From assembly GCA_013398295.1 (NCBI GenBank), contig VZSF01006565.1:187883-251882 (forward strand): DNA of 64,000 nucleotides, written 5' to 3'. The notes below the pieces were generated by a model that ran no database searches, was not told where the DNA came from, and saw only the letters and a list, made by a program, of their open reading frames with translations. This DNA is from Chionis minor. Lineage: Eukaryota; Chordata; Aves; Charadriiformes; Chionididae. Made by a program: the position numbers and the translations under genes. Below are positions 13,082-26,100 of this stretch, one piece after another; position 1 is the first letter of the stretch, and each line of letters opens with the position of its first letter.

Positions 13082-13814
13082 GGACTGGAAGGCCAAGACA
13101 GTTCAAATAAGCGTCGTTTGTTGATCGTTGCTACGTCAGGTTTTAATCTTGTTTCAAAATCCTTTGCTCTAATAGGAAGAGGTGTAAAATATTTCTTCAA
13201 ACTGAAGCGCGCTCCCCTCTGAACCACCAGCAATTTGGCAAGTCAGACGAGCTGGCACATCAGAACACTATTAGCTCATGAAGACCAATAGCTTGTCTGT
13301 AAAAATTTGCAAGGGCCTAATGCACTCTGACAAATGACAAAGGTTATTAAAGGACAGCTTGTGGGAGTATAATTGCTTTGTGACTTTATTGCTATTAACA
13401 GAAAGAAAGAACATCAGTAGAGAGTTAACACTATGAAACATGAGTACAGGAATCCATGAAGATCTTGACTCAGCAAAGCACAGAAGGACATTAATTCCAT
13501 TCCTGTATTACAAAACAATTAAGAAGATGGTTAAGCACATGCTATATGCCTATCGTTTAATTGGAGGAAAAAGCAGTCATCTTTTCAGGCGCCACGACGG
13601 TATACGTTACGGTATAGACAGACTATGCTACTGCTATGCTGCTACATATCTTCTACGGATGATGAAAGGATTCTTACCAAGTTTGCCTTAGTTTTTCTAT
13701 AGATTCTGTTGAGTAAGTTACAGGATAGCTGGAAGTTTGCAAGGACTCAGCCTTCACAGCTCTGCTCACAAGACGCAGGGTCTCCTCAAGAAAAAAAATG
13801 AGTTTTTTTCTGCA

Positions 13815-13862
13815 AGCATCAGTTTCTCCATGTTTGTCAAAAATACTTACCAAAGCCGAGGT
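13815..13862 (-). mobile_element. Short antisense MIR-like fragment
   Basis: CATCAGTTTCTCCATGTTTG followed by TCAAAAATACTTACC resembles reversed MIR (the CAGTTTCCTCATCTG ... ATACTTACC side). The minus-strand GGTAAGTAT inside it looks like a splice donor but is a normal MIR motif. Confidence 0.45.
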
Positions 13863-16800
13863 GAAAATCAATTTATATTACGGGAGTTTAATTGTTTCAA
13901 AATAGGAGGAGGAGGAACACTAGAGAGAAATCTGACAAGGTTAAAAGGAGACTGGGGAAAGGTTTAGGCCTCACACATATTAAATAAAAATCAATCAAGC
14001 TGACTTCTCAAGAATTACAAAGTAAGATATATCATACCATTGCGCAAAGTGAGGGGAAATGAGGGATAGGACTCCCAACCTCACGGCAGCGCTTGCTTTG
14101 CACAGAAATGAGGTACTGTACATTAACTCTTGGGTCCCTGCAAAGCACCGACTCCTGGCAAAGTCAAGGCAAGAGAGTCAGTGCTTGGCACTGAACAAGC
14201 CAGGAATTCCACGGGAGCCTGAAGCTCCTGCCTTGCTCAGGGGCTTCCACTTACCCGTGAGGCTCCAGATTTCGCTTTTACGGAGAGAGCCCCACCTTCC
14301 TCTTCCCGTGTTTCCGCAGTGGCAAAACACTTCGGACAAACCCGTCAGGAGCATCTTGCCCAATGCAACACCCAACTCCCAAGTTTCAAATCGGTTTCCG
14401 AAAAGGCCACATCCCACTGCAAACCCTGCCCCTCCTTCTCAAAACAGCGAGAGCTGGAAAGGCAAATGCATGCGTGGCATATTCAGAAGGTACATAACAG
14501 CAAAAAAATTGTAGATACTTACTTCATATCAAAGGCTCAAATTTACACAACAGCGGGGAAAAAAAAAGAGAAATACACAAAACAAAGCATCAATGGGTAT
14601 GAATACAGGCATCACACTTGCCTTGAATTTGGTTGTACCATTGGGGGTGGCTTTTTTTTTTTAGCGCAAGATGTGTTGAATAAACAGCCACTTATATCTA
14701 TGCTGCTTTTCTTTTAGTAAAAAGGACGCACGGAGCCTTCGGGCAGCAGGCAGAGTGCAACTGGTAACTAGTATCAACTATGGAAGGATCGAGCAACATT
14801 TATTAAGCCCCAATTTGGGTATGTCCACAATTGTTTCTGTATATTTTGTATTTCCTTAGAGTTAAGAACTCTGAAAAACTAAAAGAACTTAATGAAACAG
14901 TCATAAATGTCCATTTCCGACCTAACTTTAAAGGCTTTTACAAGATTTGTGTGACATCCCCCTCTCTAGAATCATTTGTACCCCCAGCAGCCAAGAGATG
15001 CTTGGCCTCCCAGCTCCCCCAGTGTCTTAGGCCAGATACTGGTACTTGGTCTGAGACTTTTGCTCAAGTCACAGTCTAAGGTTACACCAAGTCACGATCT
15101 CTTTTCATGCCACTCACACAAATAACCATCAACTCCTTTTTAGCCTTATTGCCTAGTATTATCTGTAAAAACTACTGTAATCTACTTAACTTCACCAGTT
15201 AGCTTTCCTTTTAACCTAGGCAATGTTGGAATATTGTCTGTATTTTATTCATCTACTTCCTTCTGTGTTGCTGATGACAACATCATCTGAACAAATATTG
15301 TGACTGGTTTTATTCACAGCATTTGATAGACAAAAGCCAGTTTAACTAAGTCATATACCTATAAATGGAATACTGTTTGCAAACAACCAACTTCAATCAG
15401 TAGATGAGGCTGCTCCAGTTCTTCAGCAAAGGAAACTTCCTACCTCAAAATAAAGTTTGCAATGAAGTGCTGCTGGAGCCAGCAAATCCGTACCAGGGCT
15501 ACTCAGTAGCAGCTGGGTATGGCCTCCAGCCACATGGCAGAGATTATTCTTGCACAACATCAGCCCACATGAAGCAGCGACGTTTAAGGATTGAAGAAAA
15601 TTTGTTTAACAACCTTTTTTAGCCAGCATCAATACAAAGACCCACAAAGACAGACAAAGTAGAAAAGGAAAAGTAGGGGTGGGGTGGTGGCGATAGAAGA
15701 GAGAAGAATCTGAACCAATGCTCCTTCAAGAACGATTCGCTGTTTCTTTATTTCAACACACCATAAAAACCAATCTTCCTCAAAACAGATTTGCTTGGGT
15801 AATACATGATGTCATCATAAATCATATTTTCCTCTTCTGTCAGTGTCAGCAGTTTTCTTGGACTTCTTTGAAATAGGGGGGGAAGATATAACAGCCAGAA
15901 CCATCTTCCAGCTTTGGCAGAAAAGGGCCCTTTCGTTCCAAAGACATTTGTCTTCACGTAACCCACCACCACCCTCCTGTAGGAGTCATGCAATGAGAAA
16001 GCATCACAAAGCACTATCAAAATGCAAAGCCAATATCAATATAAAACTCCTTTCTTCTCTTTCCAAACAGGAGCTTCTTTAGTTGTCATCTTCTTTCCTC
16101 TCCAGTAGAGTAAATGTATATTTTTCCCATTTAAAACAAGGATTAAGCTAATCTATGCCAGAAGGACATTCAGACCATTCAACAGAAGGACAGCACTGTG
16201 TGACAGAAGTCATGAACTAAAAGTAAACCATATATTAATAACAAAGATCAGCATTCACCCTTCTCTACATTTGTCCCTTCCTTTTGGCTTTCATGAAATT
16301 GTGTAATGCTTTTTGCTTCGTCTTAGTCAACTGATTATTACTTGTTCAAAATTAGAAACTGGTTTCTACTCTGATTACAGTTCTCCACAACAACCTCTTA
16401 TTACTACACAGAAGTCACTTTACAGGACTACGATGGCTGATGAAGCATTCATAAGAAGTAGCCAGAAAACAGGACAAAGCCCTTAACATAAGGCTTAAGT
16501 TTAATACACTTCAAGACTTTTATTACTGATGGGGCTTATAAATTACAGTAGACACCACAGTATTTACCTTCCTCCTCTACAGATATATAAAATACACTTT
16601 ATTTGTCTGCTTTTGCGATATAAAAATTCCTGAGCCTCCTAGTTTCAAGTTCATGACTGTAGCATGCACTCTTTTATATTAGGCCTATCAGCTTTAACAA
16701 GGAGAGAACAGCAACATGCTAAATTTTTTTCCCCCCTCTCTAGTCTTCAAGTATGTATACACTCCTCTGACATAACAAGTGGACAACAGATGCACCATCT

Positions 16801-19800
16801 ACAACAGACTTGCAATAAACAGAGTAACACATATTTGTGAAGAAGTTCCACCTTGATGTATTGAAAGCAATAACTGTCCTATCGATTCAAAGAAAAGGCA
16901 AAATACGGTTAGGTGCTGTAGAAAGAGATGGTTGGCAGACACCACACTATCAAGTGAGAGGAGATACCTGGAAGCAGAGGAAATGTTTTTGCAGTCGCAC
17001 AGGTTAGAAGAATTTGTGGGAATAAAGTGTTAGCCAGCAAAGCTGTCCAGAACTGGGTCATCCAAGGTGGCAGCCAGGCAGCAGAGGAATGGTTTGAGAA
17101 GAACTGAGTACAGAGCAATCAGAAAGGTTAGCAAAATGGAGCAACAGCGGAGTTCCCCTGTATTTGCAAACCAATATACTATCATTAGAACATACCAAAA
17201 CAGACAAATACCCACCCTGCACTCTTCCAAAATCTCAGCATTCTGGCAGAGACAACAAAGCCTGTTAGAATAGATGGCACAGAGCAGAATCCACTCATCA
17301 GGAGGTCCCAAACTACTAAAGAAATATAGAACAGAGTAAAGCAAGTTCTACAAGACATTTTAAACTTAGTCCGGTTTAGTTCACGTTTGAAATTTATATT
17401 TCGAAGACTTCTCAGGCCTCAGGTTTCATTTTTCAAACATCCAAGGAAAAAATAAAAGCAATGCGGGGCTTATGTTAAAGGGATCCTCCATTGCGAAAAA
17501 CGTATCTCTATGAAAGGAAGATAAATTTAGCCCTTACATAGTCTGAATGTAATAAAGTTATGTAGGCATTTTCTGTGACGTGATCAATGATGAGTTTTAG
17601 GTTTGTACTGGACAAGCTTAAATCAGAATAGGAAACATTGCTCCTTTTCTATGGCAACTTCGATTACACCGTGAAGCCATTACGTAGGTCCCTTGCAATT
17701 ACTGGTGCCATCTACATCCATGCTTGGCTTGCAGAATTTCTAAGGAATCACAGACAATTTCCACACCAAAACCAAACAAAATCCCCAGAAAAAAGGTGTC
17801 AGAGGAAATTACTCCTGAAACTTACCATCCAAGACACTTTTAGCAATTCTGAAAAATTGCACATTATCAGTAAGACTGTACATCCTTACCCATTTCACCA
17901 GAAGACCTACATCCAACTTCAGTGAAATTTAATCTTCAAGACGCTTCCTCTCCCGGAAGGCATGATTCCAATGCCCTTTTGAAAAGCTTCTGCTATTCTG
18001 TCTCGCATTTCAGAAACAGAGAACATGCTGAGAATTTTTTAATAACAATTTCAGTTTAAAATAATTTGGAGATTCTTAAGGATAAGACAACTGAAGGATG
18101 TCTGGAAGCATTAGGCAGGAAGAAAAAGAACCTGACAACCACCACTGAGAATACTGCTGAAAAATCTATTCCAAGACATGAGAAACCACAACAAAGCAAA
18201 ATTAGTACAATCAAGCTGGGACCTTGCTTTAAAGGAAGAAGATATTTATTCTTCAAAAATTCCCCAAGTTCATCTATGCAGCTATCAAGATGTGGACAAT
18301 GATCTCAGTCAAAGTAGCCTACGCACATTTGGAGATTATTTTGTTTCTTACATTGCTTGCATGCAGATGAAGACGTAACTTTAAAGCTCACCATATTTTC
18401 ACAAAAACAGTGAAATACAAACTAAAAGCTGTGATGATTAGTACTCTTGAGTACTACCAAACAAATGCCTTCAACAGTTACTATCCCAACAGTTAGCAGG
18501 CAAGATCAGAGTTGCAAACATCAACATATAAATTTAATGAATATGTATGAGAATGATGTGTAGGAAAAGAATATAAAATTGGAAGCTAGAAAACTATTTT
18601 GCAGCACTCCAAAGTATTCCAATACTTGGAAAAGGAAACATTTTTTTTAAAAGTTCCCCCTCAATAATCCTAAAATAATAGCACATAAAGCGTTCACAGA
18701 GTAAGTAAAGCAGAACTCAAAGTAATTTGAATTTAAACATCAATCTCTGATAATTTACCAATAGAAACAGTGTAAAAATCACAGATTCCACCTTAAATCT
18801 CATGCACAGAAAAACAGTGACTATAGATAATTTATTAAAATAGTTTTAAAAGTACCTAAGTGACCAAGGCACCTAAATCCCAAGGATTTTCAATGAAAAG
18901 GTAAAGCTAAACAATGGGAATAAAGCTTAAAGTGTTGTTTACACACCAACTGTAAAGCAGAAAAAAAAAGGTGAATTACAGATCTAAGCGTTTCATTAAG
19001 CCAATTTTTGTATTGTAGCTCAGACCACTTTCTTCTCCTGAGATGAAATATTATCTGAAGGATAAAAGAAACTCTAAAACTAGCACAACTGAAGTTTTTA
19101 TAGGTCACATGGGACGCCTGCTGCCATGCACCAGATGTGTTCAGGAAAAAGAAAGTGGTCAACATATGATATTAAAAAACTGTGCCGTTTCAAATATTTT
19201 AAACATGATGTCAAGTGCATTCAACAGGTCTACAAATGCATTACATTAGCCTAAATTTAGTAGGTGATAATTGAAATCAGAGATCCAGTCGTTACCACTG
19301 ACATGTTTCTAAATACTACCCAATAAATTTTTGTCTGTTGCAGATTCTGTATGACAGCTGGCAGCTGGGAGGGGGAATCGCCAAGAGGGTACGCGCACAC
19401 ACGCGTGCAAGGTTTCTGTATTTAAATGCCAGTATCTTCCCTTTCTAGAGTCGATGTAACGGTGACAATACTGTCACACACATGCTCCCACAGCTGAATT
19501 CCACAAGCTGAATTTTTTCTGGAGGCTCTACCTGGCACCTTGCAGTGAGCACCGAGGATGGGACAGGACGGTATCCGAACTAGTTCCAATTGTACTTCCC
19601 ACATGTGAATTCTCACTGGGAAGTTCATTCACTTCTTTTAGAGAAAGGAGATCTGTTCCTGCTTATCCTTACTGATAATCTTTTCATTTTTAGCCAGGAA
19701 AGGAAGTCCACCAACAAGAGAAGATACCGTCTCAGTCCGCATATCTTGTTGTTACGGTTGTTATTTTTATAATTATACACCATTCAACCACAAGGGAACA

Positions 19801-20453
19801 AAAATCATGATCCACCTGAAGGCAAAAAAATTTCTTCAGTGCCTACAACGCGTTCAACTTTTGACTTTCTTTGCAGTCTGAGCTGTATCATCACCTTGCT
19901 GATCCATCCGCTATCAGATAATGGAACGTGCAGCTACGGAGCACATGGGAGTCAACTCCCTCCAGGAGCATTGCAGATGTGGCAGAGGGACAGCTGTCAA
20001 CCACCGCTCCTGACAACACGCAAAAGTTTACACGAGTCGGTACGACAGGCTGAAAACGATACTTGGCATCGATAGTTTATCAACAAGGCCTCCTCGCATC
20101 TCAGCTTTACCCTCCGTAAACCAGAGACAGCGGTCTCTCTCCACTTCTCAAAGGAAGCCGCACTTGGGAACACACTAGTAGAAACCGCGTCTGAAAAGAC
20201 ATGCCTGGCACGTTGTGCGAGGCCACCAACAGTGTGGCTTTTGACTGGGCATTTAAACATCCAGTTAGAACCACTGAAGGCTGGCAACGGAAGAGCAAGG
20301 CTTCCAGTAATAAAATCAGTTGTTTAATTTAGACGCAAAACCTTTGTATACAAGCAGCAAATACTCTTGAGTTTCATGGATTATAATCTTTTAAAATGAT
20401 GTCTAGCGAAATTAATTCCAAAGAACTTTGAAAAGACTAGCTTTCTTTTCCTT

Positions 20454-20470
20454 AAAAAAAAAAAAAAAAA
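20454..20470. repeat. A17 homopolymer
   Basis: Run of seventeen A about 80 bp left of the CR1 element; not part of it. Confidence 0.95.
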
Positions 20471-20550
20471 GGGCTTTAAGGAAACAAGCCACCTTCTATC
20501 TTAGTATTCTCCTTTAAAGGAAGATCAGTTTACCAACCCACAATATTTCC

Positions 20551-20810
20551 GGCCTCAAGTTGTGCCAGGGGAGGTTTAGGTTGGATATTAGGAAAAACTT
20601 CTTTACCCAAAGGGTTCTCAAGCATTGGAACAGGCTGCCCAGGGAGGGGGTGGAATCGCCGTCCCTGGAGGTATTTAAAAGACGGGTGGACGTGGTGCTG
20701 AGGGACATGGGTTAGGGGTGGGTTTGGTAGTGTAGGTTATGGTTGGACTCGATGATCTTGAAGGTCTCTTCCAACCCAAGTGATTCTATGATTCTATTCT
20801 ATGATTCTAT
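20551..20810 (+). mobile_element. CR1 LINE, 5'-truncated 3' end, sense
   Basis: About 260 bp of the CR1 3' region. Recognisable stretches include GGCTGCCCAGGGAGG, CCCTGGAGGTATTTAAAAG, GGTTGGACTCGATGATCTT and CTTCCAACCCAAGTGATTCT. It ends in the CR1 terminal repeat, here two ATTCTATG-type units with a short internal slip (20782-20810). It retains little coding sequence; the 64-codon antisense ORF over it is meaningless. The low divergence suggests a fairly young avian CR1 subfamily. Confidence 0.95.
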
Positions 20811-22199
20811 CCAAAGACTTAAAATAAAAGGGAGCTATGTGCTACTCATTCTTAGTTTTTTAGACCCTAAGACACAAAAGAGCCATAAAAATTACTAGCA
20901 CCTATTAGAAGTATTTAGCTTTGTTACTAGTCTCAAGAATTAAAACTGCAATCAACATTAACTACTGACTGCAGCAACACACCAGGAGGCACCTTGGAGG
21001 CAAATATAGTTAAAGACAAAATTTGAAAGCCCCACGTTAGATGGTGGGGAGGGGAGAGAGAGACATCAGCTTGACATTTTTCCTGTTGCTCAACTAGTTG
21101 CTAGAAACAAGTTTTTTAAAAACTTTTTTTAAAACAATTTTTTAAAAAAAGAGTACACAGACAAATCCTCCAAGGTTATGAATGACAATCGTGTGTTAGG
21201 CAGCATCAAAATTGAGAACTTCTAAAAGCTACCATCTTGACAGCTCTATTGAAAATGCAAACCCAAGGAACTTTAAAATTAGGGCTTTTAATAAATTGTT
21301 GTTTAGAAACATCTGTTTTTAAACTTCAATGCAGCCAGTCTCACTACACATCAAGAGTTAGTCCCTTCACCGGATTCTGTACACATACTCCTCAAAAACC
21401 CAGAGGTTAAACGAGGTCTTTTAGGAAGTCACAGGCTTTTCTGGAAGGAGTGGGGCTCACGGCGAGCGTCCTGTAGCACCTATGGCACACGCTTGTTAAA
21501 GGTGCTGAAGATCAATGTGCTGATCTCTCCTTCCTGTGACTTTTGATCCAAAGTAAAAAGCAAAATGGCAGCCTTTTATGACATTTTTATTCTATTCCTC
21601 ATTTCTACTTCCTCCATTAAAGCATTTTTCCCCTCTCTTTTTCACTATCCGGTATTAAAAAGTCATTCATTGCGATTGAGGGGGTTTAGTGATTTGGGAG
21701 TAACTTTTGTATACTGTGCACCCTCTAGACACCCCAGAACTATGTTAATGATTTTCTTCCTATTAATTGTCTCATCAACTCACAGCTGGCTATGCTTTTT
21801 ATTTCATTATGTTATTCATCAATCTAAAATAGAACTATAACAGAAAAAGAAATTGGAAAGGAGCAATTTCAATATTTCAGAACAGATGCAAATCAACACC
21901 AGAGATGCTATACAGCATATTTTTATTGAGACAATTCTATACATGTCTGAAAAATGAACTTGTAATAAATAAACTCATATCCTGTGGAGGTATGTTTTTC
22001 CTTCCATCTTATGAGCTAATTATGCCAACACAACATAACGTTTTCCTAAATGCCTTATAAACTGACCCAGTTACTCAGAAAGTATTATTTTTAAATTGAT
22101 GTGATAGATGCAAACTGGAACGTTCGGATTTCAATTCTGGCACCAATTCCCGGATCCCCTTCCCAAGTAATTTAAGGACTTCCTCCCGATAGTTTTTCA

Positions 22200-22770
22200 T
22201 ATTCTTTTAACTGACATTTTATCTTTATACAGTATCTCAGCAGAATGAACATGCACTAAAACAATGACAGCCCTTCTTTGGCTGTCATCTCTCATTCTGG
22301 CAAAGACAGATGTCTTACACTGGCTTATGCCAATAATAGAGCCGACAAAAAACAACAGAGACTACCTGCCTCTGATGTAAAGGCACCAATTCACATTTGT
22401 GACACTCATTTGTCAATTAACAGATTTCTTCCATTGTTGACACATGGGACTTAAAAGATGTGGGCTAGAATGTGATGAATTAAAAAAGACAGATGAGTAA
22501 GCTATGAGCTGCAAAGTAATACTATAATGTGCTTTAGATAGGAATATCAACTGACACCCCTGACAGGCCATACAAGGTTTTATTTCATTTTGCTCTGTAT
22601 CTAGGCTTCATACTTTGTCTTCTTTGTTCTCTTTTCATCAAGCTCCTAACATCTCATTCTGACAGCCAGAGACATTTAAGGCACTTTCGTTTCAAATGCA
22701 AGTTAGCGTACTTGATTTGTCATTAAAATGCAAAACGATTGCCATTGCAGGTAAATGTAGGTATGCTTAA
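22200..22770. promoter_or_regulatory. Candidate conserved regulatory block A
   Basis: A repeat-free stretch of balanced composition with four TGACAG-type TALE sites and homeodomain-like TAAT/ATTA cores (for example GTCAATTAACAG and TTGTCATTAAAATG). It looks more like a developmental enhancer than neutral intron. No conservation test was possible. Confidence 0.3.
22264..22288. promoter_or_regulatory. Inverted pair of TALE-type TGACAG sites
   Basis: ATGACAGCC (22264-22272) and GGCTGTCAT (22280-22288) form perfect 9-bp arms around a 7-nt loop CTTCTTT. Each arm carries TGACAG, the MEIS/PKNOX/TGIF core. Two more TGACAG motifs follow at 22561 and 22660. Confidence 0.4.
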
Positions 22771-23091
22771 AAGGTTGGATCTGCAAAGTAAAAGCTGAAA
22801 ATGGTTTCCGGCTGCTTTGCTTAACTCTTTCACCAGCCTCACAGTTTTTTGAAGGCGAAGCGTTACCGTGCTCTAATAGAAGCGTAGCAGCACCTGCAGT
22901 TTTATACAGAGTACGGTTTAGTATATTGAAGTAACATAAAAGCTTTAAGTTACAGTGTCAAACGCAGAGAGGTGCTCTCAAATCCACACATGGAGCCTTA
23001 GTCTGATTTACACAAGAAGCTGAAGAGTCTCCCATGCCAAGCTCTCTGGGTCAAAGCCAGCCACACTCCAAGGAGGAAAAGAGGAAAAAGC

Positions 23092-23130
23092 AGGTGGGCG
23101 GGTGTATGTGTGTGCGGGGGTGTGTGTTTT
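23092..23130. repeat. GT/G-rich simple repeat
   Basis: Imperfect alternation of GT with G-runs (GTGGGCGGGTGTATGTGTGT and on), able to adopt Z-DNA-like or G-rich structures. Confidence 0.8.
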
Positions 23131-26100
23131 TAATGCACTAGTTGTGGTGGGTGTAGCTGGAATCACCAGGATGGGAATTTTAACAGCAGTTTACTTTCTC
23201 TGCTCAGCAGTCGCTTAAAAAGACATGAAGGCCTTAAAATAAAGAAATAAATAAGACACTCTGTAGGGAAAAGGCAAGGAGCAGATTTAAAAACGTTGCA
23301 GAAAACCAGACCTGCCCAGGATGGAAAGGAGCAACACCTAGCTTTCTCCATACATGCACAGATGTGAACACACTCTATAACATGAATAAGGTTGTTTCTA
23401 TTCAACTGGATAGATTCAAGCCTCAAGGATCTCGCTTGCGTTCAGCACGCAAAATCTAGTGAAAGGAAGTATCTATGATTCTCTGCAAGTGGTAAAAGGG
23501 TTGAAAAGCAGCAGCCTAAGTAAGCAAATTTTCTTGACACAGAGGTTAAGTTCAGATTTTGTTTGAGTTTAGGAACTTAGAAATGAACTTTTAACATCAG
23601 TCTGTACCTACATATCTTTTTTGTAGACTTTCTTGTGCTTTTTTACTAGGAAAAAAGGGTGTGAATAGGGTTTTACTCCACTCACTAGGGTGCAGAAGCC
23701 TTTTTCCTTTTTTTTTTTTAACCCCTGAAGAACAAGAGCTGTATGGAAATCTGCAGTCATTCAAGAATCATTCAAGAAACCTGATTTAGATTATGACTTC
23801 ATAGTGCATTAAACAAAACGTACAGAACCTGAAACATCAGATGCTTCTGTGTATACAACGAAGTTTACTGACCAATTCTGACACTATTCTGTCCACTGAT
23901 AAGATTTATCTGCTATAATATAGGAATTATTTATTCATTCCAGGCTATATGATAGTAACAGGCTATGCTGTAAATACAAGTATCAACTTTATAAGTACCA
24001 GCTATCTTGAAGTGTTTCCAGTGCCACTTTTTCCACCCACATTAGTCATAATTGCTTCCAGTGCACTTCCGTCCCCACACAGAAAGAAAATGCGAGGGGA
24101 AAAAAGTGCAAGACAGTACCTTAAAGCTTACTCCATTCTTTTACTTAGATTTAAAATACTAGGGCTGCAGCAACCAAGATTTTCATCTGCTGTACTAAAA
24201 CACACTAAGAAACACTTGCCTATTCACTTTTAGCTCTATGCAGACGTATGTCCTCTTCCTCCATTTATCAGTCAGTAGAAAGCGAGACAAATGACGGTCA
24301 AAACAAAATCTACAGTAATGCATTAGTCTCCTTAACTTCAGAAACTTCTTTTCTGTTGCTCAGTCATTTAAATGCAGGTGAAACCCTTGTTTCAAACCGC
24401 TTGTGCCTGCAGTGACCAGAGTCTGTAATTCGGTGGCAAACTAGTGGCCCGTATTAAATGGGTTGAGATCGATTCTCGTTAGAGATACACCCACATCTCA
24501 AAATCCCTCTTACCAGTGGTACTAACAGAACATTTGTTGATATGACTTTCTTAAAGGAAGCCAAAGGATTAACAATGCAAGAAAAGGAACTACCCTCTGA
24601 CATTCCCCACTTAAGGCTGGAAGACAATTTACTAACGGTGCACGTGGTAGAACAGGAGCCAATACTGCACCAGAAGAGCTGAGCTAGCTAATGCCTGGCT
24701 CCTCATTACAAGCAACACCGCTAACAAACAAGAGAGCTTTTGCAAGCAAGCGAGAACCACATGTTGTGACTGCACCCGAATCTCTCAGCAGCCTTCTGCT
24801 GATTCAAGGAGCTGGAGGCAGAGGGGAGGAAGAAGGCACAGAGCGAGGGAAGGAAATAAACTGGACACACACGCAGCCTCTCGCTTAGCTGGCTAGTTTC
24901 ATTTTCTTAGAAAACAGTATTTGACAATTTTTTCCTAAAGCCATTCCACCGTAATCACCTTCACACGTAACTGTTTCTGTGCTATTCCAAAGTACTTCAC
25001 TGTCCAAGACAGAGAGTGTATTAAAAGATAATAGGTAGAAAAAGAAGTGTTCAGATCCTTGAACAGCTGTAATTTTAACATCCACATGCTAGACTGTCAA
25101 ATTATCTTAAAGTAACTGTGTTGGAAGCAGAGTTTTCTGAATATCCAATATACTGTTAATCCTTGGCACGTCTAGAACACCTTTCCCTCAGCCTTTAAGT
25201 GCTTTAAAATAATCAGTACACTTTATCATCTATGTAACCAGGTCAAGTTTTCATCCTTTCTCTGCAGCTAAAAGGTCTTCCAAGTCCCAGAAGCCTCAAA
25301 CACAGCATCCTCACCCAAGCGCTTTTGCAGCCACGTGGCCTTGCAGAGTCACGGCACTGCAGCAAGTCTTGGACTCTTCACATCTAAAATGGTCTGCGAA
25401 CAGTTCTGCTGCATTTCCTTGTGCTTTAGGGGATTTTACATTTACGAGACAAAACGTTTTTCAAATTCGGTAAAAGAAAATAAGACCAAAAATAGATGAA
25501 CGAAAGCCTCAATCCACTGTCACCAAAATAAAACTTCACTAGCCATATCCTGGTCATAAAAAGCTGCTCTAAATAGGTAACTGGGTGCTCCCAGACACCT
25601 AAGGATTTTAAATTAACATATACTGGTCTTGAAATCATGCAAAGAAAAACAAATGAAAAAATAAAAACAAATACTGATGACGAATTAATAGCTAAACTAC
25701 TAATTACTAAAGAAATTAGCAACAAGTACATGCCTCTCTTACAAAGAATACATATACTAACTTTGATCTTCAAACTAATGGTTGGAAATTATGATTTTTA
25801 AAAAAAACACAACAAACACCTATTAAACATAGATAATAGGTAGCTTTTCTGTTAAACTGAGATCCCTGTTGGCATCTCTGATCATAGATTAACATTCTAA
25901 GGGAAAGGCAGCTCGCATTTCTGAATGTCATTTAAAAACCTGGAGCGCCAGGATGTCTTTCCATTGGGCATATTCACAAGGAACAAACAGCGCCAGTCAG
26001 CCCACCTGCCAAATGGGAAATGCAGAGTTGGCTCATAAAATATAAGCCACACTTTCAACATCACTAAGTATATTTTAACTACATATAGGCCCCACCTTTT

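Larger units (their letters stand above)
4783..20550. other. Non-coding stretch, intronic
   Basis: Contains homopolymers (5343, 7853, 8593), MIR-like remnants (7690, 13815) and the inverted repeat at 13055. CpG-richer islets occur at 14040-14480 and 20010-20230. The 151-codon ORF at 14059-14514 starts with ATG but has no family resemblance and lies in one of these islets. Confidence 0.65.

Noticed and set aside
13848..13862. Minus-strand splice donor GGTAAGTAT
   Set aside because: Sits inside an antisense MIR-like fragment where this motif is ordinary; no acceptor upstream.
14059..14514. 151-codon plus-strand ORF starting with ATG
   Set aside because: No family resemblance, basic/Pro-rich composition driven by a locally GC/CpG-richer patch, an overlapping open frame on the other strand, and no splice or promoter context.
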